DNA of 22,500 nucleotides from JAYZDF01 sp036337945 (GTDB taxonomy: Bacteria; Myxococcota; Kuafuiibacteriia; Kuafuiibacteriales; Kuafuiibacteriaceae): the NCBI GenBank assembly GCA_036337945.1, contig JAYZDF010000008.1, positions 1 to 22,500 of the forward strand. The letters run 5' to 3'. The position numbers and the translations under genes were made by a program. This document shows, piece after piece, positions 1 through 8,015 of this stretch (positions are counted from its first letter, which is position 1; each line of letters opens with the position of its first letter). The notes under the pieces are model-generated. The model had not been told where the DNA came from and did no database searches. It was given only the letters and a program-made list of their open reading frames with translations.

Positions 1-36
1 GGGAGACGTCGCCACCAGCGCATCGGGAGAGCACAA
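1..36 (-). CDS. Possible start of a cut-off gene
   Basis: On the minus strand, downstream of the Hsp70 gene, a strong Shine-Dalgarno run (GGAGGAAGGGAG, bases 49 down to 38) precedes several possible starts. TTG at 36 lies 8 bases after GGAGG, GTG at 34 is in another frame, and a further in-frame GTG lies at 63. The frame of TTG-36/GTG-63 stays open to the window edge. Too little is visible (about 12 to 21 codons) to assign a function. If real, it is co-directional with the Hsp70 gene and probably in its transcription unit. Confidence 0.25.
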   Translation of the reverse strand, partial: MCSPDALVATSP

Positions 37-91
37 GCTCCCTTCCTCCGGTTGATTATCCACGAATATATCAAAGGTAGATTGTTGTCGT

Positions 92-1846
92 CTATTCAGG
101 ACGAAGCTGCTGAGGATTTGGGGCAACACTAAACGTAGGCGCAACCTCGCTATTTTCAGCGAGGCTTTGGTGTCCAGCGGTGATGAATTGAAACGACTGT
201 TCGCCAACATCGGGACAATTGATTGTCAGAAGATACTCTTCGCTCAGCGTCATATCTACAATCAATTTTGATTGCCCGGCTTTTTTCTCTGGAAGTCCCG
301 GAAAGAGTATTGTTCCCAAATAGTTTGCATCAAAGAGTTCCTCTTGCTCGCCTTGAAAAAAATCGACTTCAATCGTCTTTTGATTATCGCGGGTTGTCGG
401 AATCATAATCCGCCGAGTGATGGGAAGCTTTGCCTTCTTATCGATAATTTTCATAAAGCGGCCATCAGACAACGCGATCCCAATCGGACTTTCAACCATT
501 TTGTCTTGAACCGGTTCTTCTCGACCAAGACTTTCAGCCAAAAGAGCGGACCCTAGTGCGATGACTTCTTCAGGGGCAATGCTGAATTTTGGTTCTTTCC
601 CGAAGTAATTTTCGATCACTTTATGAATGACTGGTGTCCGTGTAGCGCCTCCGACCAAAATGACATCATCAATATCTTCGGGCGAGAGATTCCGTTGCCG
701 CAATACAAATCGAACTAAGCCCATGAGCCGATGAGTAATTGTTTCTGCAAACTTTTCTACAGTTTTGCGCTCAAGCCTTAGTTTCGCGATCGGGGTGTTT
801 GGCGTACGCTTTTCTGCTCGAAGAGGAATTTGTAGGTCAACCGCCTGATACCGAGAAAGTTCCCGCTTTGCTTGCTCAGCCGCCGTACGTACTTTGACTA
901 GAAGCGCCGGTTGTTTGGTCAAATCTAAATTATATTGGCGCTTAATTTGAGAAAGGATCCAATCGACAAGCTGAGTATCTAAGTTTGCTCCGCCAAGATA
1001 TGGGTCACCACTGGTCGCGACAACATCAAACACGTTTCTAGTAATCTCCATCACCGAAATATCGAGTCTTACGCCTCCCATATCGATAATTACTATGCGT
1101 GCCTGTTCGGATTTATCGTATCCATAGGCGAGGGCGACTGCTGTTGGTTCATGGACCAGCCGAACAATATTGATGCCTGCAAGTTCACCTGCTTTAATAA
1201 CCGCGTTTTTTTGTTCTGCATTGAAGTAAGCCGGGACTGCAACGACGGCTCTATTAATTGGTTTCTTGAGGTGATTGGATGCGTACGCCTTGATTCTGGC
1301 TAAGATGAATCCAGCAAGTTCTGACGGGCTAAATACCCGTTCGTTGATGGAGACAACGGCTCGGCCTTCACCATCCGCCATGATCTTGTATCCGACTCGC
1401 TCGACTAAGTCGCGGACCGCTTGGCAATCGTGTGAGCGACCTAATAGCCTCTTAATCCCGGTCACCGTTCTCTCGGGTGATATGGTAATTTGATCTCGCG
1501 CGGCCCTCCCTACCTGAGGTTTCGCTGGATTGGCAAAACTGACCACGGATGCCAACGCGGTTTGACCTCTTTCGGTGGGTATGATTTTCGGAACGCCATC
1601 GCTTTTTTGTACATGAGCGGCGAGAATTGATGTCATTCCGAGGTCGATGCCGATGATTGGCGCATCATCAGAGTCGGCTTGAACCCCTCCGGTGATCCGT
1701 GTAGTTCGTTCTTCGTGGCCCGTCACTACGCTCGACTCTAACAGCTTGAGAAGCTCACGTTTAGCCCAGTAGAACAAAAACCCATTTAAGGGTTTACTCG
1801 CCATTTTTAGTGGTTTAACGCGCTCGAAGCTCCTGGAATGGCTCAT
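92..1846 (-). CDS. Divergent Hsp70/DnaK-family protein with altered ATPase residues
   Basis: Hsp70-family protein of 584 residues. A non-conserved extension of about 62 residues precedes the nucleotide-binding domain (about 63-445). Recognisable motifs are IGIDLG (65-70), HEPTAVALAYG (232-242) and the adenosine motif VGGATRTP. A short beta substrate-binding region follows; the helical lid of DnaK (about 638 residues) appears missing. Several catalytic positions differ: DnaK Thr11 corresponds to Met71, Lys70 to Arg117, and Thr199 (GGGT loop) to Arg260 (GGVR). ATP hydrolysis is therefore likely weak or lost, although binding may persist; this is inference. No DnaJ or GrpE gene is nearby, and it is divergent from mlaE across 65 bases. 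The ATG at 1846 has no clear ribosome-binding site; an in-frame ATG at 1804 (residue 15) is an alternative. A client-specific scaffold rather than the housekeeping DnaK is likely. Confidence 0.9.
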   Translation of the reverse strand: MSHSRSFERVKPLKMASKPLNGFLFYWAKRELLKLLESSVVTGHEERTTRITGGVQADSDDAPIIGIDLGMTSILAAHVQKSDGVPKIIPTERGQTALASVVSFANPAKPQVGRAARDQITISPERTVTGIKRLLGRSHDCQAVRDLVERVGYKIMADGEGRAVVSINERVFSPSELAGFILARIKAYASNHLKKPINRAVVAVPAYFNAEQKNAVIKAGELAGINIVRLVHEPTAVALAYGYDKSEQARIVIIDMGGVRLDISVMEITRNVFDVVATSGDPYLGGANLDTQLVDWILSQIKRQYNLDLTKQPALLVKVRTAAEQAKRELSRYQAVDLQIPLRAEKRTPNTPIAKLRLERKTVEKFAETITHRLMGLVRFVLRQRNLSPEDIDDVILVGGATRTPVIHKVIENYFGKEPKFSIAPEEVIALGSALLAESLGREEPVQDKMVESPIGIALSDGRFMKIIDKKAKLPITRRIMIPTTRDNQKTIEVDFFQGEQEELFDANYLGTILFPGLPEKKAGQSKLIVDMTLSEEYLLTINCPDVGEQSFQFITAGHQSLAENSEVAPTFSVAPNPQQLRPE

Positions 1847-1911
1847 TTTTGGCGCCCAGAGCCGAGGAGCGATAGCCTAAGACCGCATGGTGGTTTCTTT
1901 GCGGGTCCGCA

Positions 1912-2757
1912 TTGTCCACCGCAATCGTATCAATGAATGACGCAGTCGAAAACTCTGTGAATCGCTGGCACTGGACTCGAGTTCCGGTCGAGCGGCTTGG
2001 TGAGAGCGTCCTAAATTTTATCCAGGAGATCGGCGAGCTTGTCCTGCTTGCCGGCCGCTGCATCATCTGGCTTTTCAAGCCCCCTTTTCGTGCAAGATTA
2101 TTTGTTCAACAAGCAGAGTTTGTCGGTGTCGGTTCCCTCTTCATCGTTCTTTTGACCGGGTTGTTTGCTGGTCTTGTTTTTGCTCTTCAGTCTGCTTACG
2201 CATTTTCAAAATTCAATGCTGAATCTTTAGTTGGCGCTACGGTCGTCATTTCCATGTGTCGAGAACTCGGACCCGTTTTGACTGCCCTTATGGTTACGGG
2301 TCGAAGTGGTTCTGCTATGGCAACTGAACTCGGTACTATGCGGGTGACAGAGCAAATTGACGCCCTCGAAACCTTTGGAATTTCACCCGTTCAATATTTA
2401 GTCCTTCCTCGCGTCGTTGCACTCATCATCATGATGCCTCTTCTCACAATGTTGTTTAACTACGTCGGCTATCTTGGTGCGTATGTCGTCTCGGTAGGAC
2501 AAGCTGGTATCAACGAAGGTACTTTTCTGGGCCGAATTTATCGAATGGTCGAGCTCAATGACTTGCTTGGTGGCCTAGGCAAAGCCGCAGTCTTTGGCTG
2601 TATTATCGGTTTGATAGCTTGCCAAAAAGGGATGAACGCCTCTGGTGGGTCAAGAGGAGTCGGTCTTGCTGCAACCACAACCGTCGTGACGGCCTCGATT
2701 GGTATTCTCATCAGCGACTACTTTCTCACTACGTTACTCTTGATGGTGGCACCATGA
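1912..2757 (+). CDS. mlaE: MlaE-type ABC transporter permease
   Basis: Inner-membrane permease of the Mla (MCE-associated) phospholipid transport system, 281 residues. The diagnostic family segment, running from RELGPVLTALMVTGR through TEQIDAL, lies in the middle, surrounded by several hydrophobic helices. It forms a dimer that, with MlaF and MlaD, moves phospholipids between the inner membrane and the periplasm. The TTG at 1912 is the longest start; an ATG at 1933 (residue 8) is equally plausible and neither has a good ribosome-binding site. The start is 65 bases from the divergent Hsp70 gene. Its stop overlaps the mlaF start in an ATGA, so the two are translationally coupled. No MlaB or MlaC gene is adjacent. 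Confidence 0.93.
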   Translation: MSTAIVSMNDAVENSVNRWHWTRVPVERLGESVLNFIQEIGELVLLAGRCIIWLFKPPFRARLFVQQAEFVGVGSLFIVLLTGLFAGLVFALQSAYAFSKFNAESLVGATVVISMCRELGPVLTALMVTGRSGSAMATELGTMRVTEQIDALETFGISPVQYLVLPRVVALIIMMPLLTMLFNYVGYLGAYVVSVGQAGINEGTFLGRIYRMVELNDLLGGLGKAAVFGCIIGLIACQKGMNASGGSRGVGLAATTTVVTASIGILISDYFLTTLLLMVAP

Positions 2758-3524
2758 GCTATTCCGCCGTAGCCGAAAGTCCTGTTGTAATGAGCGTCCA
2801 AGATGTTCATAAACGCTTTGATTCAAATCACGTCCTAAAAGGTATAAGTTTAGACTTTCGAGAAGGCACCACCACCGTTATTCTTGGTGGCTCTGGCAGC
2901 GGCAAAACGGTTCTCATGAAGCACCTGATCGGACTTTTATCTCCTGATGAAGGTCACGTTTTCGTTGATGGCGAAGATATATCCGGCCTAAAAGGTCAGG
3001 CTCTCAATAATCTTCGAATGAAATTCGGGATGGTGTTTCAATGGGCGGCGCTTTTCGATTCGATGAATGTTTACGAAAATGTTGCCTTTCCACTCCGGGA
3101 ACACGAGCCGAACCTCGACGAGGAAGAGGTAAAGAAACGAGTTGCTCAAAAACTTGCTTTATTCGGTCTTGAGGGCATTGAGGCAAAAAATCCTGCGGAC
3201 CTCTCGGGAGGCATGCGAAAACGTGTTGGCTTGGCTCGAGCGATCATGATGAACCCCCGTATTGTTCTTTATGATGAGCCGACAACAGGCCTTGATCCTA
3301 TAACAACAAAATATGTTGATGATATGATTCTACGTGCAGCACGTGAATTGAAGGTGACAAGTGTTGTGATCAGCCATGACATAGCCTCTGCCTTCAACGT
3401 CGCCGATTATATTGCTTTTCTATATCAAGGAGAAATTGTCGAATACGGAACTCCTGCCCAACTAAGAAAATCAGAGCACCCATTTGTTTCAGAATTTCTT
3501 GATACCTGGTTCGGGAGGCAATGA
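2754..3524 (+). CDS. mlaF: MlaF-type ABC transporter ATPase
   Basis: Cytoplasmic ATPase of the Mla transporter, 256 residues from the ATG at 2754. It carries Walker A (GGSGSGKT), the ABC signature (LSGGMRKRVGLARA), Walker B (IVLYDEPTTGLDP) and an H-loop (VISHD), in the form typical of MlaF. Its start shares ATGA with the mlaE stop, and its stop shares ATGA with the mlaD start. That places permease, ATPase and MCE protein in one translationally coupled unit. The open frame extends upstream to 2619, but that stretch lies inside mlaE and does not resemble the family, so 2754 is preferred. Confidence 0.95.
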   Translation: MSYSAVAESPVVMSVQDVHKRFDSNHVLKGISLDFREGTTTVILGGSGSGKTVLMKHLIGLLSPDEGHVFVDGEDISGLKGQALNNLRMKFGMVFQWAALFDSMNVYENVAFPLREHEPNLDEEEVKKRVAQKLALFGLEGIEAKNPADLSGGMRKRVGLARAIMMNPRIVLYDEPTTGLDPITTKYVDDMILRAARELKVTSVVISHDIASAFNVADYIAFLYQGEIVEYGTPAQLRKSEHPFVSEFLDTWFGRQ

Positions 3525-5050
3525 TGGCGGGACCACAAAGCTTTGTCAGTCCCCTAAAGGTTGGTGTTCTCGTATTGGCATCAGCTTTGTCTTTTGGTGC
3601 GTTTCTTCAGATCATTTCTACGCGAGGATATGATGCATCAAACTCGTATGAGGTTCATGCCGTCTTTGATGACGTCCTGGGTCTGGAGAAAAAATCACCG
3701 GTCCAGATAGCGGGTATTGATATAGGACGCATCAAGAACGTTCAATTATATAAAGGACGCGCAAAGGTAACCATGATCATCCAAGGGGAAGTAGAACTCT
3801 ATGAGGATGCTGCTGTCGAAAAGGTTGCAATTTCCTTGTTGGGTGATTTCAAGCTTTCAGTTGAACCTGGTGGTGCTTCAGGAGCACAACGACTCAAAAA
3901 CGGTGACGAGATCAAGAATGTTAAGTCGATTTCCAGCGTTGATGCTGTAGTCGAAGAGGTCAGAGAAATCTCAAAATCGATGCGTAAGCTAATTTCCGGT
4001 GATGAAAATCAACCAGCTCCACTTGAGAAAATTGTATCTGATGTAGAGTTATCGGCGTCTGCTGCTCGCAAAGTCTTGGAGGTTGTATCGAAGAACATCG
4101 GTGGTAACACGGAAAAACTCGATGATATCTTAGATAATGTTCGATACTTTACCAAAGACCTCTCATCCATTTCCTCTGGTCGCGATCGAGATGTTGCAGT
4201 AATCCTCAAAGACTCTCGTTTGATAGCATCCGCTCTAAAAAATACTGCTCAAAGTCTCGAGAAGATAGTCGTTGGCCAAGATGAAAAAGAGATAAGTGAT
4301 TCCGTGAAATCGCTAAGGCAGACCTTAGATACCTTAAATCGATCATTGGATACAATGTCATCTATCTTAGAGAAGGTCGATCGCGGAGAAGGCACGATTG
4401 GTGCTCTCATAAATGATGATGGTATCCATGAAGGTATCGATGAAACCGTCGAAGGTATAAATGAGGTCCTTGGTGGAATCACGCGCATGCAGACGTGGGT
4501 GAATTTACGAAGTGAGTTTCAATTTCGGTCAGGGTCCGCCAAAAACTACGTCCAGTTTGTTCTTAAACCTAAAGAAGATAAATACTATATCTTTGAGGTT
4601 GTCGATGATCCGCGTGGCGTGCGAACAACCATCACCGAAGATGTGGAGTCGACCTCGCCTGAAATGGGTCGATCCTTTCAATATCGAGAGCGCACGACGA
4701 CAACAGTGGACGGGCTTAACTTTTCCCTTCAGTTTGCGAAACGATTCTATTGGCTGAGTCTTCGTTTTGGGGTCATCGAAGGCACAGGAGGAATCGGTGC
4801 TAACTTACATTTCCTAGATGACCGACTCGAGGTGCTGGTAGATGCTAATCAATTCGGTATCGAAGCTCGAAACCCCCGTATGAAGATTTTGGCGCTCTTC
4901 GAGCCAATGAAGCACGTATATTTGCACGGCGGTGTGGACGATTTCTTAAATCAAGGCACGACCGACTACTTTATCGGTGCCGGTGTTCGATTTAATGACG
5001 AAGATATCAAAACATTGCTGATTACGAGTGGAATCCCTTCTACTCAGTAG
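3521..5050 (+). CDS. mlaD: Long MlaD/MCE protein with coiled-coil stalk and beta-rich C-terminal domain
   Basis: MCE-domain lipid-transport protein, 509 residues, against about 183 in E. coli MlaD. The order is an N-terminal membrane anchor (about 13-31), one MCE domain (about 42-117), then a long helical region (about 138-325) predicted to form a coiled-coil stalk. The stalk includes the GEGTIGALINDD motif (289-300) common in MCE proteins. A C-terminal domain (about 328-500) has alternating hydrophobic residues and aromatic strand ends, as in an outer-membrane beta-barrel. Fused MCE-barrel proteins are known from diderm Firmicutes (Veillonella), where they bridge the envelope; a similar role here is inference. 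The start overlaps mlaF by ATGA. The final motif FIGAGVRFNDEDIK fits a closing strand. Confidence 0.9.
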   Translation: MMAGPQSFVSPLKVGVLVLASALSFGAFLQIISTRGYDASNSYEVHAVFDDVLGLEKKSPVQIAGIDIGRIKNVQLYKGRAKVTMIIQGEVELYEDAAVEKVAISLLGDFKLSVEPGGASGAQRLKNGDEIKNVKSISSVDAVVEEVREISKSMRKLISGDENQPAPLEKIVSDVELSASAARKVLEVVSKNIGGNTEKLDDILDNVRYFTKDLSSISSGRDRDVAVILKDSRLIASALKNTAQSLEKIVVGQDEKEISDSVKSLRQTLDTLNRSLDTMSSILEKVDRGEGTIGALINDDGIHEGIDETVEGINEVLGGITRMQTWVNLRSEFQFRSGSAKNYVQFVLKPKEDKYYIFEVVDDPRGVRTTITEDVESTSPEMGRSFQYRERTTTTVDGLNFSLQFAKRFYWLSLRFGVIEGTGGIGANLHFLDDRLEVLVDANQFGIEARNPRMKILALFEPMKHVYLHGGVDDFLNQGTTDYFIGAGVRFNDEDIKTLLITSGIPSTQ

Positions 5051-5088
5051 GACAGAAACTTTTGAATATGGTAGCAAGGAAAATGTAA

Positions 5089-5922
5089 ATGAAGCGTTTG
5101 ATGATTGTATTTTTAGCTCTCCTGAGTGGCTGCGCGCAGGAAACGATTGCACATCAGCAATTGGAGCGTAACGCCAACCGCATCCTGGTGCTTTTGGGAA
5201 AATCTGGCATCCCCGCGGACAAAATTCGAGATGAAAACTCACGTGATCTCCGATTTAATATTGTTGTCGCGAAAGCCGAGTCACAAAACGCTCTGACAAT
5301 CCTGGACCGTTACAATTTGCCCGAATCTCCATTTGAAGGAACTTCGGCCATGTTCAAGGAAGGCGGAATGATTCCAACCAATACTCAAGAGCGAGCGAAG
5401 CGAGAGGTTGGTGTTTCCGGAGATATAGCTAACGGTCTTCGCCGAATCGATAGAGTTGTTGAAGTCAGTGCGCTTGTTTCGATACCAGAAGATAATCCGT
5501 TACGTGACGTAAACGAGGCCAAGCCAAAACCTAAGGCTTCGGTCATCATTAGCTATCTTCCGGATGCCGATAACTCTCCGCCGGTAACAGTGGAAAATGT
5601 CCAAAGTTTTGTGCAAGCTGCGCTTCCCGAAATGAAGAGCGCTGAGGTCTCTGTGCAGATGATTCCGGTAACCTCCATTGGTTCAACGCCGTCGGCTGAC
5701 GGGAGCGGCGGCACCGCCGTGATCAACGGTTGCGAAAACAGGAAAGTGATAGGAATCGATGTTTGCTCGCACCACCAAAGCAAGCTGGTGAATGCGATGC
5801 TTCTTATGGTGACTCTTGCCGCTTTGTTGGCCGGGCTTGTCATCCTATCTGTACTGAAAGCAATGAGATACCGAAAAGATTTAACCCGCCTTACTAAGCA
5901 GGTTGCTCAAATTAGGAAGTAA
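5089..5922 (+). CDS. sctJ: SctJ/YscJ-type inner-ring lipoprotein of type III secretion
   Basis: Inner-membrane ring lipoprotein of a type III secretion system, 277 residues (PrgK/YscJ/FliF superfamily). It has a short lipoprotein signal with lipobox LLSGC (Cys15). The first ring-building motif (about 25-80) follows, then the second (about 95-192), including the family-typical ERAKREVGVSGDIANGLRRI and VSIPEDNPLRD. A linker with Cys215 and Cys226 leads to one C-terminal transmembrane helix (about 233-257) and a basic cytoplasmic tail. The helix and lipid anchor favour an injectisome SctJ over FliF, which is much larger. A good ribosome-binding site (AAGGA, 5076-5080) sits 8 bases before the ATG. 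No other type III genes (SctC, SctN, SctV, SctR-U) occur in the window, so the rest must lie elsewhere or be absent. Confidence 0.88.
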   Translation: MKRLMIVFLALLSGCAQETIAHQQLERNANRILVLLGKSGIPADKIRDENSRDLRFNIVVAKAESQNALTILDRYNLPESPFEGTSAMFKEGGMIPTNTQERAKREVGVSGDIANGLRRIDRVVEVSALVSIPEDNPLRDVNEAKPKPKASVIISYLPDADNSPPVTVENVQSFVQAALPEMKSAEVSVQMIPVTSIGSTPSADGSGGTAVINGCENRKVIGIDVCSHHQSKLVNAMLLMVTLAALLAGLVILSVLKAMRYRKDLTRLTKQVAQIRK

Positions 5923-5943
5923 TACTTCTACGTCGCGAAATTC

Positions 5944-7080
5944 GTGCTGTCCCCGAATAACATATTCTACCCTCTCTCTCCTCGCCTCACGATACTATTG
6001 TGCACCCTTTTTATTCGAGGCGAGGAAACAGATCTCACTCTCATCGAACTACTCGACTATGAAGACGCTGAAGTCTTGCGGGAGCGCGCTGAATTTCTAA
6101 ATCAGATGGACGGTCGTAAACGAGCAGCGATTATCGCTGCTGAAATGCGACGCCAACTACAATTTCGTGGCGTGATTGGTCTCGACCAAGTTGATGCTAC
6201 TTGGCTTCTTGCTGGTCTACGAGGAGAGCATCCTCAAACTATTGGTATCGTCATCAATCAACTTTCAGCGCATACCAGACAAAGAGTCCTTGAAAATCTC
6301 CCAACTACTGTGGCCGACAAGGTCCCGAATAAAGATCAGCTTGGACACGTGAAATTAGACATCATGCGCGTGGTCCGGCAACTTTTCGAGTCTAAATTTG
6401 CGACGATGCCTATGCCGCCAAGTGAGCCGACCCAGTTCTATTTCAAGGATCTCGTTCTCCTCGACCATTCCGAGCTATTGCAATTGATAAACTCACTAGG
6501 CGTGGAAGAGCTCGGATCCGCGTTCCTTACGGTTGGACGCAGAAAACTCGCAGAGTTATGCCAACGTCTGGGGAAAGAGGCAGCCGAGCTGCTTGTGACG
6601 TCTGTTCGACAAACAGCGAAAGAGGATGCGATGCCTCTCGAAGAAGCAAACGCTCTTCTCCAACGAATTCTCACAGATATTCGAAGCGACGGTGTGAGAC
6701 CAAGTCATATTCCACGTTCCAGTGGCTCATTTCATCAAGACTTATTTCGTAGTGCAGGCTTGTTGCGTTTGGCCAAAGCAAGCTGTCGAGAATATCCTCT
6801 TTTTGTTCAACAAGTTTCTCAGAAGCTGCCGAGAGGACATGGTCGATTATTGCGCCACTATGTAGATAAAATCGATGATCTGTTTTCAACGGAAGACAGG
6901 TCAATTAGACGCTTACAAGATTTGGTTTTATATCGGGTGGAAAAGCTTTGTGCCCGAGGAAAAATAAATCCAAAATTTCTCAAGTTTTCGTTTTGTTATT
7001 GGGGAGATGAAGCACAAGAAGATGTGGGCCATGAGGAGCATGAATCAGAGTCTGATTATGCCGAGGACGATTATCAGTGA
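5944..7080 (+). CDS. FliG-like protein next to SctJ
   Basis: A 378-residue cytoplasmic protein resembling the flagellar switch protein FliG. GLRGEHPQTIGIVINQL (91-107) matches the FliG middle-domain EHPQT motif. Residues 166-247 match the FliG C-terminal domain, from FKDLVLLDHSEL (168-179) to the KEAAELL helix (211-217). Aligned to E. coli FliG, Arg281 becomes Glu212 and Asp288/Asp289 become Thr219/Ser220, so the charged face that meets the stator is not kept. The linker between the two domains is about 40-50 residues shorter than in FliG. An extra domain (about 255-350) and an acidic tail (353-378) have no FliG counterpart. The GTG start at 5944 is weak: the nearest Shine-Dalgarno (AGGAAG, 5914-5919) is 24 bases away. 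It shares the sctJ frame, separated only by the TAA at 5920. The stop overlaps the next start as GTGA. A cytoplasmic ring adaptor for SctJ is likely but inferred. Confidence 0.75.
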   Translation: MLSPNNIFYPLSPRLTILLCTLFIRGEETDLTLIELLDYEDAEVLRERAEFLNQMDGRKRAAIIAAEMRRQLQFRGVIGLDQVDATWLLAGLRGEHPQTIGIVINQLSAHTRQRVLENLPTTVADKVPNKDQLGHVKLDIMRVVRQLFESKFATMPMPPSEPTQFYFKDLVLLDHSELLQLINSLGVEELGSAFLTVGRRKLAELCQRLGKEAAELLVTSVRQTAKEDAMPLEEANALLQRILTDIRSDGVRPSHIPRSSGSFHQDLFRSAGLLRLAKASCREYPLFVQQVSQKLPRGHGRLLRHYVDKIDDLFSTEDRSIRRLQDLVLYRVEKLCARGKINPKFLKFSFCYWGDEAQEDVGHEEHESESDYAEDDYQ

Positions 7081-8015
7081 CGCCCTATAAGAAAGTAAAG
7101 CGATATTCCGTATACGTCATTACTAGAATATTTCTTTCTTTCCTCAGTTTATTACCTCTAAATCTTGCCCTATCTATTGGCTCACTCATCGGCTCTATAG
7201 TGCATTACGTTGCTTTGCGACCTCGGCGAATTGCCCTTAGGCAATTGCAGGAGAGCATGTCGTATTCAGAATCTGAAGCATCAAATGTCGTTCAGCGACT
7301 GTTTCGAAATTGTGGATTGCTAGCGGTGGAGATGGCTTGTCTCAATAAAATCTATACCCAAATACAAAATTACGTTCATATCGATGAATCAGATCTCACA
7401 GCTGTGAAAAACGAATTATCGAAAAAGGGAGGCGCGGTTATCGTAAGCGCTCATATTGGAAATTGGGAACTTCTTGCTCAACGAATGGTAGCCGCTAAAA
7501 TGCCGTCAACAGTCTTGGCGCGTATGAATCCAAATCCGTATCTTGGAAAATGGGTGGTAGACCAAAGGCAGAGATCTGGTCTTGAAGTCATCGATCGTCA
7601 GGATCCGAAAGCTGCACGCCGAGTCTTAGCCGCCTTGAAAAAAAACCGGATTGTTGGATTTCTCATCGATCAAGATACGAAAGTAAAATCTACTTTTGTG
7701 CCTTTTTTTGGCCGCCAAGCCTCAACCCCGGTAGGCGCAGCGCAATTTGCATTGCGAAATGAGACACCGACTTTTTTTATGTATTCTTGCCGAGAGCCGA
7801 AAGGGCACCGTATAAAAGTTCAACCGGTTTGCTTGAAGCCATATTTGGCGATGTCCCGAAAAGAAGGAATCCGTGCGCTCACCGGTGATCTGACCGTTCT
7901 CATCGAGCATGCTGTCCGGGAACACCCGGATCAGTGGATGTGGTTTCATGAGAGATGGAAAACTCAGCCGTTGCCGGATTGCGGCGATCAAGGTACACCT
8001 GAGGTGGTACGATGA
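7077..8015 (+). CDS. LpxL/LpxM-family lipid A acyltransferase
   Basis: Membrane-associated acyltransferase of 312 residues, of the family that adds secondary acyl chains to the lipid A precursor on the cytoplasmic face of the inner membrane. An N-terminal hydrophobic stretch (about 12-47) precedes the catalytic HX4D/E motif, His126-Glu131 within SAHIGNWE. Further family motifs are DQDTKVKSTFVPFFGR (198-213) and the C-terminal DQWMWFHERWK. The GTG start overlaps the stop of the FliG-like gene as GTGA, and the stop overlaps the lptA start as ATGA. Which acyl position it modifies cannot be told from sequence; LpxL, LpxM or a broader member are all possible. Confidence 0.9.
   Translation: MTPYKKVKRYSVYVITRIFLSFLSLLPLNLALSIGSLIGSIVHYVALRPRRIALRQLQESMSYSESEASNVVQRLFRNCGLLAVEMACLNKIYTQIQNYVHIDESDLTAVKNELSKKGGAVIVSAHIGNWELLAQRMVAAKMPSTVLARMNPNPYLGKWVVDQRQRSGLEVIDRQDPKAARRVLAALKKNRIVGFLIDQDTKVKSTFVPFFGRQASTPVGAAQFALRNETPTFFMYSCREPKGHRIKVQPVCLKPYLAMSRKEGIRALTGDLTVLIEHAVREHPDQWMWFHERWKTQPLPDCGDQGTPEVVR

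Noticed and set aside
2619..2753. Longer mlaF start inside mlaE
   Set aside because: It would overlap mlaE by 139 bases, and the added residues are unlike the family; the ATGA start at 2754 is far more likely.
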